A DNA stretch of 64,000 bases. Source: Acarospora socialis (Eukaryota > Ascomycota > Lecanoromycetes > Acarosporales > Acarosporaceae). A model generated the notes under the pieces. The model saw only the letters and a list, made by a program, of their open reading frames with translations. It was not told where the DNA came from and ran no database searches. Position 1 is the first letter of the stretch. Every line of letters starts with the position of its first letter. Positions 48,430 through 58,389 of the stretch are shown piece after piece. Position numbers and translations under genes: made by a program. The stretch is from positions 868,001-932,000 of the forward strand of contig JAMYGW020000007.1 in the NCBI GenBank assembly GCA_025617375.2, given 5' to 3'.

Positions 48430-49228
48430 TGAATTGGATGGGACGGGCTTTCACGGTTCTGGGTTTCAGGCAGTGGGAGTCGGGCGTGCTATTGACATCA
48501 TTGCGGTCGGTGACTGGTGGAGTTTTGTTTTTGGGGATTGTTCGACAGCGTTACAAAGTTAGTTCTAGAGTAAGATGGCGGAGGTGGTGTGGCGATCGTC
48601 CTCCCCAACTGTTATGGTTATACCTCACTTGAAAGGGTTGTCATCTGTAGTTAGAGTTTGGAAACCCGTTCATCAATGCAGACGAAGAAATCTCTAAACA
48701 GCATTACCTTAGCAGTACGGGACGCAGTCTCTTAGATACAGGCTCCCTCATTCTCGTGCACGGTGCTACAGCGTATGCTTGACTTTTGCCAGCAGACAGT
48801 CGAACCTTTTTCTAAACCGGAACCGCTCAGTGAAATAGTGGTGTCAAACAGAGCTAACATCTAGAGTTAGATCTTTCAAAGTGTTTCTATTATTCATTTG
48901 GCTTTCCTGGTCCAGGTCTTAGCGGCGCGGAATAGGACAGCTGAGCGTTCGTCTGGTGAAGGGTTGTGTTCGATCTCCAATGCGAGAATCTGAGGCGGTT
49001 GAGATGCGGCAGAGAGGGAGAGATGGTAGGAGGGTCTGATCATTTCCGGTCGGCGCTGTCGCCGTGGTAAAGAGCTCCGTCAGACCTGATAGTGGAGTAT
49101 GGAGGGGGAGGTGGGGGATGTGGGTTTGAAGAGCTAACTTTGGATTGCTGAAGGAGTTGTGCCTGTGAATGCGCGGCTAGATTACTCAATGATAGAGGAG
49201 GCGCTTTGAATATCGTTATAATCGCCTT
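48430..49228. other. Convergent intergenic region
   Basis: This 799-base gap lies between the 3' ends of the LysM and DUF6697-like genes. No feature recognised. Confidence 0.5.
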
Positions 49229-50107
49229 TCATTCGCTCGACCTCTTCCTTGCCACTAAAGCGTCATACAGGTTCCGATCGTAGCCCACGCATTCGAAATA
49301 TTCCCAATACAAGCGTAGACCCGAATCGGTATCTGCCTACACGAGGGATCAGTAAGTGTACATAGCAAGGACGGGAAGGAAGGGGTTCACCCATACTCTC
49401 TGAAACGCCTTTAAGATGTCCGCCGGCCCAAACACCTGCGCTTCCTTGTCCGTCGAGACTACTTTCTCCCACTTCAGTGCCTCAACGATCCATTGTGGTT
49501 TATCCTTCCTCCCAGCCTCCTTCGCTCGATGCTCCTTGACGCTCCTCGGGACTTCCAGCTCCATTTCCGCGTAGCTCAACCGATCCGAGTACCGGGGTTG
49601 CCTGTAGGTGCCGTAATAAACATAGCCACGGTTTCCGCGCTTGACGAAGAAGGGAAACGCTTCTTTGGGGTCGAACTCGCCAGCTTCAGACTCTTCGGGC
49701 ATGACGAGCGTCAACTTCGCGCCATGCTGGCCAGGACGGCTCGGCAGAAACGGTTCCTCGTCGCTGTCGAGGGCGTACCATGCCTTTACTGGATATACTT
49801 GAGGTCGTGTCTGCTTCGCGGCGTGGTAGCACCCAGGTGGTTGGAAGTGGCCGCGGAGGCTGCTCAGTAAGAATTTGAAGGTGAAAACCTCTGCGTCGTC
49901 CGGCATGCGGGGGTTTGGTGGCGGAGACGGTAGTCGGCGGATAACCAGAGGCATTCGATGAACTGGCTGCGAATTCGGTTGAGGCTGGGCTTGTGCAGGA
50001 GGCCGAGACGCAGAGGCGCCGTTGGTGCCCTGAGCCGGTGGAGCGGGTGGACTCGTGTATATGACTTCCTCATCGCCCAATAGCGAGTCTTGGCTAGCTG
50101 CTTCCAT
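49229..50107 (-). CDS. DUF6697-like protein, function unknown
   Basis: Exons 50107-49391 and 49336-49229 give 274 residues. The N-terminal 80 residues are Pro/Ala/Gln-rich and disordered. The rest is a compact domain: 'GYVYYGTYRQPRYSDRLSYA', 'EMELEVPRSVKEHRAKEAG', 'PQWIVEALKWEKV', 'FGPADILKAFQRVW' and the exon-2 end 'GLRLYWEYFECVGYDRNLYD'. This pattern (YYGxY, W..AL..EK) resembles the DUF6697 family; I am not sure of the assignment. The frame is open upstream of the first Met to a possible acceptor near 50180, so an extra 5' exon cannot be excluded, though the one candidate ATG exon I tested did not keep frame. Confidence 0.7.
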
Positions 50108-51083
50108 AGCTGTAGGCCTCCGCGTATGGGTGGCTTGGTCTGAAGGTTGCGCGATGTGAGCTTCCGGTTGGGGTGACCTGTTAGGCTCGCAGTCAGTAAT
50201 GAATCATTCTTTGAAGAACTGAGTCACCCACACGCCGTATAAACTGCTTCCGTCGGACTGACCTGCTCGACTTTGAAGACTTCACGGCTGTGGCTGGCTT
50301 CCCCACGAGGTCTCATTTGCAGAAATATGGGCGTCAAGTTACACCACGATCAAAAGAGATGGTTGAATTGTGTGTAGTTCCGACTGCGATCCTGTGAACT
50401 ATGACGAGATGGGTATTCTTGGCTTCGTCAAATGCAGTGTTCTGATAGCATCTCTGTGCTTTCTGAGGTATGGTGATAACTCGTGACCAAACTGTCTGTG
50501 GCCTATTGAAAACTGAAGCCTTCAGCGATTGCATATTGGAGTAACTTTAAGCGCAACTCAGTGACCCACTTAAGGCAGTGAATATTTGCCCACCTTGAGC
50601 AACATCAATTGTGGTGAGATTGATAACGCCTTGTCTTAGCGTTGCCGAAATCTGGGGTTACCGGGTCTAGGGCTTAGCGTGCCCGAGATGCGATGCTTGA
50701 TCTTGAAGCCCCTCGAGTAGATAGGATTCCGATGTGGGACGGGCTCACTATAAGCGTCTCAACTGTTACGCTACGTTCAGGTTGACAAAGCCTATCGAAG
50801 ACAGTGATAGTACAGGGATTGGCAAACCGAATGACAGATCACAGTCAGTTTGCTGTCCTCTAGCCATAAGCTAGCACTGGCGCTGGAAGCACAGTACCTT
50901 AGTGCTAGCAATATCTGCGAGTTGTGTAACTGCATGATCCTGGAGAATTCAGATGCGTCGAGATCTTCTATGAGGATGAATTGAGACAATAAGCTTACAG
51001 GCAGAACTCAAACCAAGTAGAGGCGGAATAAACCCAGTGACAGGCATTTCTTGGAGTTTTCAGCACTGTCAGGATATGTCTCA
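50108..51083. other. Intergenic between two minus-strand genes
   Basis: This 976-base gap contains the promoter of the DUF6697-like gene and the 3' flank of RAD4. No gene recognised. Confidence 0.5.
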
Positions 51084-54000
51084 TTATGACTTCCTACCCT
51101 GTCGCTTGCCAATCTTGCCAGTCAACGAAGTTTTTCTGTTCTTGGACCCACTAAGGAGGCCCTCATCCGAAGTCGCGTCGTCTAAATCATCTTCATCCTC
51201 AGTGTTATCGTGTTCAAAATAATGACTTTTGACAGCGATGTCACTCATTCGGGCAGCATTGCGTTTTAGCATCACCCTACTGCTGTGGCGGTTGGTAGGA
51301 GCTGGTGGAGTCTCTTGGGATATTTGAGGAAGCGATCTGTCTCTACCGACGACACCGCGGTTGGCTCTTGAGGTTTTTCTCCTGGCCGTCGCATCCTGAC
51401 TTGACTCACTGTCGCTGGTATGTTTGAGGCTGGTAAGATCAGATGATTCATCCGTATCCAGCTTTGTAATACGAGCCTTTTGTTTTCGTCCTCGAATGCG
51501 ATTAGTGGCTGTCCCACCGACTACTCTCTTAGCCATGTTAGCCTTCTCCTGGGATTTCGAAGCCTTGCTCCTACGCTTTGGCGACTTGTTCTTAGCAAAT
51601 TTTTCCGCAAGTGCTGAGGCCCTCTCCGTCAAAGCCTCCTCGTTAGCATCGCTTCGTGGCGATACTCGAGAGACGTCTCGATGAGCTGACTGGAGTGATC
51701 TCGGAGTCATATCCAAACTGTCAGCCACTAACTCGGTGACACGGCCTGCACGCTCGTTAGGGATAGACTTGGGTTCGGCATCCATTCCTTCAATCTCATT
51801 GGATTCCGGGACAAAGCCGCCTCCATCTACAGCATCCACATGATCCTCTGGTATAAAGCCGCCTGCAATGTCTTGATCCTCATTATCTAGGTCTTGCTCA
51901 TGTTTAGCTGAGTTTAAGTCGCTGCCAATACTCGAGGGTTGCTGCTTCCTTTTATTCCGATTCGTGAAAGGATTCATCTCCTCCTTAACGTGTGCTGAAG
52001 CATCTCCGCCATATTCATCTCTAACTCTCTCCACAATACGTAAACCCATCAAGAACTTTCTCCACGTCGCCAAAGCAATCTTTTCTCGTTTCCCCTCCTC
52101 TTTCTTCCGTCGCTCTTCTTCGTCCAACTTCCAAGCATCTCTGACGGTCTTTTCATGCTCTTTAGCCACAACGACGCCAGTAATCACAGGTACCGCACGC
52201 TGCTTCCCAAATTCAAAACCAGTGACCGCCTCTGCGAAATCAATTCCGAGCCTCTTACAAACCTTCACCGTACCCTTGTGCCGGATATGAACCGCCCCTT
52301 CGGGTACCATGGTCGGGACATAACAGTCGATGTTTCCAAATGCGTTCTTCGGTATAACTCCATTCTCAATAGGCGGTGGAATAATCCATTCAGTCTGGTC
52401 CCAAGCGTACAGACCTTGTTTGAGTTTCTCTCCAGTATCTCTCTCTGCTTCTTCCACCTCCCGTTTCCTCATAAGAGTCACGGCTCGTACTGGAACCATC
52501 TTCATTGGGTACTCTCCGGGTTTGACCTGCCTGCCCTCTTTATGCCAGCTTTCTCCAGTCCTGCAGACCATCACATCTTCACGCCGGAAAACCTTCTCCT
52601 CTTTCGCCTTTTCAGCTTTGCCGCTCTTGAAGACTCTCACATGCTGTGCACCAGGGAGAAGTGCTTCCTCTCTTCGCAAATGTCGTTCAAGGACGAACTC
52701 GGCTGAGTTCTTGTAGCCTTGTAGTGTCTCCTCCCCTTCCGCATCCGCTTTCTTCTCAGGCTTGACAGGCTTGAGATCCGTCATATCCTCCACATCGTCC
52801 ACGGCTGTTCTCATCTTGTCGGTTCGTTTGTAGCCACTCATGACAGTCTTGAACCAGTCGTACTCCTCGTATGATTTTACTTTACCCTTTCTAGTGTGTA
52901 CTGGTACCTTTTCCACAGGGAGTCTCACTCCCTTTGCCTTTCCGGGCCACATATGACGCTTTAGGTAACGTGTGGTCACATCCTTGGCTGTTCCATCAGA
53001 AGAGAATGCTAACACATACGCAATCACCTGCTTTGCTTTGTCGGCTTTGGCTCCTCTAGGCTCAAAAGAAGATAGGAGTACATCATTGGTCGCGACTGGA
53101 GGGTTGAGAACGAGAGGATCGACGGGAATGTTTCTCTTGGTGATGGGTGAGGCTACTTCCGTCCAATAGACCGGGAAAGGTAGGTCTCGGTCGAAACGTC
53201 TTACAGGGGATTTTCGTGCCAATTGCGGAGATACCTCGACGACAGAAAGATCGTCATCTTCCTCTGTAGAAAGCGCTGAGTCACTGGACTCGGACAAGTC
53301 AATCGGATTACTTATAAACCCCTTCCCTCTACCTGTCCCTTTTCTTTTGTCAACCGCTCTTGAGCTTGTACTCAACTTTACCTTAGGGTTTTTCCTATCC
53401 ACAGCCACAGAACCAACTGTGCTTATATCAGATTCCGCGCTGAAATCCTCAGTTTCCATGCTGTTGTCCGGATTCGTGGGCTCTAAATGTCCAGGAACCT
53501 TGCCTGCAACGTTTTGACCAACTCTCTTCCTCTTGAGTACAGCCTCCTCGCTCTTGCTCCAACCAAACCCGACAGGCTGTAAGCTAGCCACCATCCTTGC
53601 CTCGAGACCAAGTCCCCGAACAAGCGCAGTAAAGAGTTGCGCTCCGACGTCACGGCTTCCTTCACACTTCTTCGCAAGCTCTCTGAACTCAGTGATATCA
53701 TTTATCCGCTCGCCATGCTCTTCTGCGTTGTGACTGTCATTCCGGAAAGATGCAATCTCCCTTGCCAGTACTGCAAGTGGCTTGTAGCCCTGTTTACGAA
53801 GACCGGGTGCTGTGATCGCAAACCTCTTCTTCCAGTATGCAGCCAGTATCTTAAGCAATCGTATCAACGGATCACCGCGACTCATGTTCGGTGTCCCTTC
53901 TTCTTGTCTCTCTGCCTTCTGGCCCCAATCGCGCTGGGGTACGGGTTTGGTAGCCTTTCGCTCACCCTTCTGTTTTCCTTTCACTCGCGCAAGGGTCTTG

Positions 54001-54644
54001 GCTTCCACCTCCTGTGGTCTCTCCACGGGTATCCCAGATGCCAGTTTCCACTTTTCAACTGCTTTCCTCACACCTTGCGGTAACTGCGCCACGAGGATCT
54101 TCTGCACCTCGTCGTCGCAGATCCACGCATTCCTGATCGCGTTGTGGTACATCAGAAATTGTACGTGCATGCAGTGCGTAGCTATCCGGATCTCTCTGTC
54201 CCGTTTGCTTGGGCCCTTCTTCTTCCCGTGCGGATCCATAAACGAGCCAGTCTCAGCTTCCTTGCCAAGGGTAATTTCGAGGTCTTCCGAAGTAACAGCG
54301 ACAGGAGTCTCAGACATGGAGACGTCCGGGATCATGGCATCCTCCCACTCCATCTCCTCTTCTTCAGTCCCATCTTCCTCATATCTGCGTCGCTTCGGAG
54401 GAACTTCATTGGTTATCACATCCTCAGAATCAGAGCTACTGATGTCGCTCAAAGACGAATCGCTGTCCCCATTAAACGTGTCAAGGAACTCCTTATTGTC
54501 CTGTACTGTCGTCAGTACTATCGGCGTTGCGTCAAGTGTATCGAACAGTGTGGGCTTTTTGGTAAGCGTTGTTTCTGTGTTGTTCGGAGATGGTTGCAAC
54601 GGTGATAGTAATCGGCGCCGTTTGCGTGGTATGAAGGGAGGCAT
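51084..54644 (-). CDS. RAD4: DNA repair protein Rad4/XPC
   Basis: Damage-recognition factor of global nucleotide excision repair; works with Rad23 in the nucleus. A single exon gives 1186 residues, longer than yeast Rad4 (754). The N-terminus starts with a basic PRKRRRLL stretch, then acidic linkers. The transglutaminase-like domain includes 'CMHVQFLMYHNAIRNAWICD' and 'GAQLFTALVRGLGLEARMVA'. Downstream, 'PFPVYWTEVASP' leads into the three beta-hairpin domains ('HLRREEALLPGAQHVRVFKS', 'VMVCRTGESWHKEGRQVKPG', 'FGNIDCYVPTMVPEGAVHIR'), ending in 'ALATWRKFLMGLRIVERVRD'. The last 250 residues are a disordered acidic/basic tail absent from yeast. No frame breaks were seen. Confidence 0.95.
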   Translation of the reverse strand: MPPFIPRKRRRLLSPLQPSPNNTETTLTKKPTLFDTLDATPIVLTTVQDNKEFLDTFNGDSDSSLSDISSSDSEDVITNEVPPKRRRYEEDGTEEEEMEWEDAMIPDVSMSETPVAVTSEDLEITLGKEAETGSFMDPHGKKKGPSKRDREIRIATHCMHVQFLMYHNAIRNAWICDDEVQKILVAQLPQGVRKAVEKWKLASGIPVERPQEVEAKTLARVKGKQKGERKATKPVPQRDWGQKAERQEEGTPNMSRGDPLIRLLKILAAYWKKRFAITAPGLRKQGYKPLAVLAREIASFRNDSHNAEEHGERINDITEFRELAKKCEGSRDVGAQLFTALVRGLGLEARMVASLQPVGFGWSKSEEAVLKRKRVGQNVAGKVPGHLEPTNPDNSMETEDFSAESDISTVGSVAVDRKNPKVKLSTSSRAVDKRKGTGRGKGFISNPIDLSESSDSALSTEEDDDLSVVEVSPQLARKSPVRRFDRDLPFPVYWTEVASPITKRNIPVDPLVLNPPVATNDVLLSSFEPRGAKADKAKQVIAYVLAFSSDGTAKDVTTRYLKRHMWPGKAKGVRLPVEKVPVHTRKGKVKSYEEYDWFKTVMSGYKRTDKMRTAVDDVEDMTDLKPVKPEKKADAEGEETLQGYKNSAEFVLERHLRREEALLPGAQHVRVFKSGKAEKAKEEKVFRREDVMVCRTGESWHKEGRQVKPGEYPMKMVPVRAVTLMRKREVEEAERDTGEKLKQGLYAWDQTEWIIPPPIENGVIPKNAFGNIDCYVPTMVPEGAVHIRHKGTVKVCKRLGIDFAEAVTGFEFGKQRAVPVITGVVVAKEHEKTVRDAWKLDEEERRKKEEGKREKIALATWRKFLMGLRIVERVRDEYGGDASAHVKEEMNPFTNRNKRKQQPSSIGSDLNSAKHEQDLDNEDQDIAGGFIPEDHVDAVDGGGFVPESNEIEGMDAEPKSIPNERAGRVTELVADSLDMTPRSLQSAHRDVSRVSPRSDANEEALTERASALAEKFAKNKSPKRRSKASKSQEKANMAKRVVGGTATNRIRGRKQKARITKLDTDESSDLTSLKHTSDSESSQDATARRKTSRANRGVVGRDRSLPQISQETPPAPTNRHSSRVMLKRNAARMSDIAVKSHYFEHDNTEDEDDLDDATSDEGLLSGSKNRKTSLTGKIGKRQGRKS

Positions 54645-54986
54645 GAGTCAAAGCCTTTGCGCCGCAAAAGTGACGGTTGCGGAGAGTTGATGTTTTCGAG
54701 GCTTTTCGTGGCTATCGCCTGCAGAGTCCCTGAAATAATGACGGCATGGTGCCGAGATCTCGGTTCTTGCCGATCAACTGTCAGATCATAGCGTCAAGGT
54801 CCGTGCCCGTCACATGCAAGGTCATAAGGTCACGAGGTTAACATCAGGAGAGCAGCTTCTCAGTCTCCTTCTAACAGACAGACGATCTCTATGTCAAAGA
54901 TACTATTATCCTGGTGCGTGACTGAACTTGTAACACTGCGGACTCGATTTCGCCAGTGATTCATGTCTATTGTGTATCGACCTGCC
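54645..54986. other. Intergenic, promoter side of RAD4
   Basis: This 342-base gap lies between the start of RAD4 and the 3' end of the methyltransferase gene, both on the minus strand. No feature recognised. Confidence 0.5.
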
Positions 54987-55880
54987 TCACTTTCGTCTTG
55001 CCAACAGTAGGCCAGATCCCCATTCTATTTCAACTTCCTTTTCCCGCCAATCCCCATCTTTCTGCCAGTCCTCTTCGATGTCAACCATTATTTCAAACAT
55101 TTCATCCACAACGTCACCATTACCGCCATCTTCTTTCCGCTTCATCTCAGGATGCTTCTCCTGCCAGCCGTGAAACGAACTCCACGTCCGTATGTACGCC
55201 ATGCACTCTTTTAACGTCAATGTCCTATTCATAAACATCGTTCCCTGCCCTGATCGAGGTCCATTGAGAGCCGGCTCGTACTCGATTCTCTGAATGTCCT
55301 CCCAATCGCTCGTCGGTGGCTTGATGACCTGCAACTTGCCCTCGACGATCGATCTCCCTGGCTGGGGCCAATATGGGCCAAGCAGCCTGTCGTCACTGCC
55401 ATAGGCGTACTTCTCCAAGATCTCAGTTGCTCTTGGATAGTCGACGAAGACGTGGTCTTTGTAACCCCAGAAAGCGAGTGTCCCCTTTTGTCGAACAATC
55501 CTCTTCAGCTCTGGAAACAGCGTCTTGTAGTCGAACCAATGTGCTGCCTGCCCGGCTACGACCATGTCAACGCTGCCTGGCTCCAAAAATGGTGAGTCTT
55601 CCGCGGTAGCTTCTTTGTATTCGATGTTTGGGTACTTTTCTTTCAGCGTCATAGACTGCGCCTGCTCCAGCATGCCTTTCGAAGGATCAGTGCCAATGAC
55701 ATGATTGAAGGAGGCAGAAAGATAGCGCGCGACACCGCCGTGGCCGCAGCCAAGATCTACACAAAGATTCTTGGGGCCATGGTGGTATTTGAGCACCGTG
55801 TCGTAAAGAGCAGGCGGGTATGAGGGACGGAATGAGGCATAGGAAGCATGAGAGAAAGTGGACTTTCTGCGTGCGCGCAT
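54987..55880 (-). CDS. SAM-dependent methyltransferase (class I, Tmt1/Crg1-like)
   Basis: A single exon gives 297 residues. Motif I is 'LCVDLGCGHGGVARYL', with the acidic end of strand 2 in 'VIGTDPSKGMLEQA'. Later come 'EYKEATAEDSPFLEPGSVDM' and 'VVAGQAAHWFD', typical of the trans-aconitate methyltransferase and Crg1 group. 'FSHASYASFRPSYPPALYDT' at the N-terminus is also common in this group. The substrate may be a small carboxylic acid or lipid; it cannot be told from the sequence. The start at MRARRKSTF fits the family. Confidence 0.88.
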   Translation of the reverse strand: MRARRKSTFSHASYASFRPSYPPALYDTVLKYHHGPKNLCVDLGCGHGGVARYLSASFNHVIGTDPSKGMLEQAQSMTLKEKYPNIEYKEATAEDSPFLEPGSVDMVVAGQAAHWFDYKTLFPELKRIVRQKGTLAFWGYKDHVFVDYPRATEILEKYAYGSDDRLLGPYWPQPGRSIVEGKLQVIKPPTSDWEDIQRIEYEPALNGPRSGQGTMFMNRTLTLKECMAYIRTWSSFHGWQEKHPEMKRKEDGGNGDVVDEMFEIMVDIEEDWQKDGDWREKEVEIEWGSGLLLARRK

Positions 55881-56194
55881 TAGTGATGTAGCTTTCTAGA
55901 GTAAGGCATCCCAGCGGTACACGGACGCGAAAGCTGCCATGACTACGGAATAGTACCCGTGCAGTCAGAGTTCTTATAAGGGCCCGAACGGTATCAGTCC
56001 GGTATCAGGATGGAATCCAGATGAAACTGATTCAGCTCATTGGTGCCGCGCGTGGTTCAACTACAGAGGATCAACAAATCTAAGATTCAGCCTTATCGAT
56101 AACGGTGGAGACCTCGGCTATAGAAGGGTAGCGTCGACGATTACCATGCTGATCTTATATCCCAATGCGACCGCGGTCTCTCAACCTCGCAGCC
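55881..56194. promoter_or_regulatory. Divergent intergenic region, methyltransferase / CoA-binding gene
   Basis: A 314-base divergent gap that should contain both promoters. No site recognised. Confidence 0.45.
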
Positions 56195-56719
56195 ATGGAA
56201 GCAGCTTTGAAGACATTCTTCTCATCTCCGCGATTCGCTGTGGTCGGCGCAAGCCAAGATACTAATAAGTTTGGATATAGAGGTCCGTTAACTCCTTGAC
56301 AAAGCCCATATCAAGCCCTATATTAACCCCGTCAAACAGTCCTTGCGTGGTATCATGGTCACTCCCTTCCTGTGACACCTATAAACCCGCGCGCACCGCA
56401 GATATCTCTCCCATCTCACACCTATCCTACCGCAGCATCCGTTTCTGCTCTCCCCTCGCCAGCAGAAACATCGATCTCGATCATTACGCCACCAGCTGCA
56501 ACGCTCAAGGTGCTTCAAGAAGCAAAGGAAGCGGGTGTACCGGCAGTCTGGCTGCAGCCAGGAAGCTTCGATGATGCTGGGCTGGAGTATGCTAGGCGCG
56601 AGTTCAAAGCTGGGATTGGGGGTGATGGCGGACGTGGTGGGGAGGGATGGTGTGTACTTGTCGATGGAGAGGAGGCGATGAAAGTTGCAGGTAGAGGTTG
56701 GACGAGACAGAAACTGTAG
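56195..56719 (+). CDS. CoA-binding domain protein (YccU-like)
   Basis: Small Rossmann-fold protein related to the CoA-binding domain of succinyl-CoA synthetase; cellular role unknown. Exons 56195-56282 and 56340-56719 give 155 residues. Visible signatures: 'FFSSPRFAVVGASQDTNKFG', 'VLAWYHGHSLPVTPINPRAP', 'SISIITPPAATLKVLQEAKE' and 'VPAVWLQPGSFDDAGLEYAR'. The C-terminus (GEGWCVLVDGE) is typical of the fungal members. A further in-frame Met at 56165 would add 10 residues; the chosen one lies nearer the conserved LKTFFSS. It is convergent with the NmrA pseudogene, 166 bases away. Confidence 0.87.
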
Positions 56720-56885
56720 TAACTTTGAATCAGAAGTGTTCGTAGCCTGGCTGACCCTAGGTATCTCAACAGTGTCTCGGTAATGGGTAAATGACGTTAT
56801 AGCCTGCTTGTTGTCCCAAATTGATACACGAGCGTGGACGAGACTGTTCCATCTCGATTCCATCAAAAGATCAGCATATCCTGTC

Positions 56886-58085
56886 CTACTCATCCAACAG
56901 GGTCTTCAGCACCTCAGCAGGCGTACGCTTTGGTGCAGCGAGCTCGAGTACCTCCTAGCTGGTGGTAGAAGTCGAGCACTTTCCTTCCCATGCAGTCTCC
57001 GGAGCGTGCTTGATAGACTCGATGAGGTTCTTCATTTCAGCAGGACTCTGCGCGACCGCGTAATCGAGGAACGACACATCCTTGAAGCTGATGTTCTCAA
57101 CCTTGGTACCAATGTACTCCTCAATCATCTTAATAATCTGGTTTCCAGTGATGTCCTCCGGTCCGTTCAGAACATATCTGGCTTTGTTATGCGGGGAAGT
57201 GTTGTCCTGAGCCAAGAGGTGGGCTGCGAAGACGCCGACGTCATAAGGGTCAATGATACCGACGGGAGCATCGGCTGAAGCCATGGTCTTGAGTGTGTCC
57301 TGCTTTCCGGTCTTGCGGTACTGCTTAATCAAGTCAGCGGCGGAGGAAAGGTAAAGGGGAGAGAAACCATTGGGCTGCAGCGAGGACCAATGCATGTTCT
57401 TATATTCCGGCGCGCTCAGCAATTGTTCAATTGCCCAGTACGTGCGAGGAAAGTATGCAGGGCAATCTGGGCGAACGTTTGCAGCTGTCGTAGAGATGCG
57501 CACAACATACTTGACATCTGCATTGAGGGCCTCAAAGTGGAAGGTAGATTCGTCGGCGAAGTGTTTGGGCTCGTTATATAATGCAATGAACACTCTGACC
57601 ACCCCCTACTCGCGGAGCCAGTCGGCGGTGATGTTGACCCAGTTCTTCTCTGCCAACTCGACACCGGGCAGCTGGCAAGCTGCTGTGCAGCAGGACTCTT
57701 CGAGGACCGCGTAAGGGCAAGAACACGGTGGCCGGGCAAGGTCTTGCTAGATCCTAGCAACTTTGGAAGGGTCCGAGGCTCAGTGCGAGAAATCGTCGCC
57801 ACGCGAATCTAAGGAAATCAAATAATCCACGCTTGGATCAGTCAACTGTACAGATATATGGGTGAGAATTGAATCAGTATAAAGTTTCTAACGAGGATTG
57901 CCAAGCATCAATGAGTTAAATGCAAGAAACTGTTAGATTCAGTGCTGAAGTTTGCATGATAGACGTGTGATAAATTGCGAGTTCTCTGCTTTGCGTGGCG
58001 ACGATTTCTCGCACTGAGCCTCGGTCTCAACGACGCTTTTACCGGTATTGCCGGTAGCACCGACGACAAGGAAAGTAGGAGCCAT
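56886..58085 (-). pseudogene. NmrA-like NAD(P)-binding protein, disrupted by a MITE
   Basis: Remnant of an atypical short-chain dehydrogenase of the NmrA/isoflavone-reductase-like group. The N-terminal Rossmann part (MAPTFLVVGATGNTGKSVVE) is at 58085-58024; the continuation (TLPKLLGSSKTLPGHRVLAL) resumes at 57773, on the other side of a 250-base transposon. Removing the element and one copy of its GTC target duplication restores the expected coding order. Further lesions are visible: the frame slips by one base near 57670 (between QQLA and PGVELAEKN), TAG at 57606-57608 follows 'TADWLRE', and TAG at 56955-56957 follows 'CSTSTTS', with homologous coding (EVLELAAPKRTPAEVLKTLL) continuing to 56886. 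Both stops would be CAG-to-TAG changes if Gln was ancestral. The gene is not functional in this strain. Confidence 0.88.
57774..58023. mobile_element. 250-base MITE with perfect 31-base terminal inverted repeats
   Basis: The left end (57774-57804) and right end (57993-58023) are exact reverse complements over 31 bases, beginning CGAGGCTCAGTGCGAG. The interior is AT-rich and has no meaningful reading frame. It is flanked by GTC at 57771-57773 and 58024-58026, a 3-base target-site duplication: deleting the element plus one GTC restores the NmrA reading frame exactly. This is a non-autonomous DNA transposon. A 3-base duplication suits PIF/Harbinger- or CACTA-type transposases, but the superfamily is not proven. 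Perfect repeats point to a recent insertion. Confidence 0.92.
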
Positions 58086-58389
58086 TGTTTGAACTGTTGG
58101 TAGCGAGAAGGTGTTGCTCAGAGGGGTGGGACTATATGTCAGGAATCCAGGTCTTATCGATATAGAGGGGATAATTCCACCGCGTAGTTTGTCAGGTAAT
58201 GTTAAAAGCTATTCATGATTCTTACCATTCAATGTGAGCACTATCATTGTATCACCATCACAACCTTCAAAGCGGGGGTTAGCTCTGGTTGCCAGGGCAA
58301 CCTGTCGCTTGCTTGCAGCTTACGTCCCCACATCCCAATCTGAGACAACGGCTTGAAGCTTCGAAAGTCCATATACTGAAGTTCCAACC
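58086..58389. other. Intergenic, upstream of NmrA pseudogene and 58390 gene
   Basis: A 304-base divergent gap, possibly the former shared promoter. No site recognised. Confidence 0.4.

Noticed and set aside
53812-54690. 292-codon plus-strand frame within RAD4
   Set aside because: It is antisense to the conserved Rad4 coding region, with no independent homology features.
57606-57608. The TAG in the NmrA gene as part of a short intron
   Set aside because: Homologous coding sequence is continuous on both sides of the stop, leaving no room for an intron.
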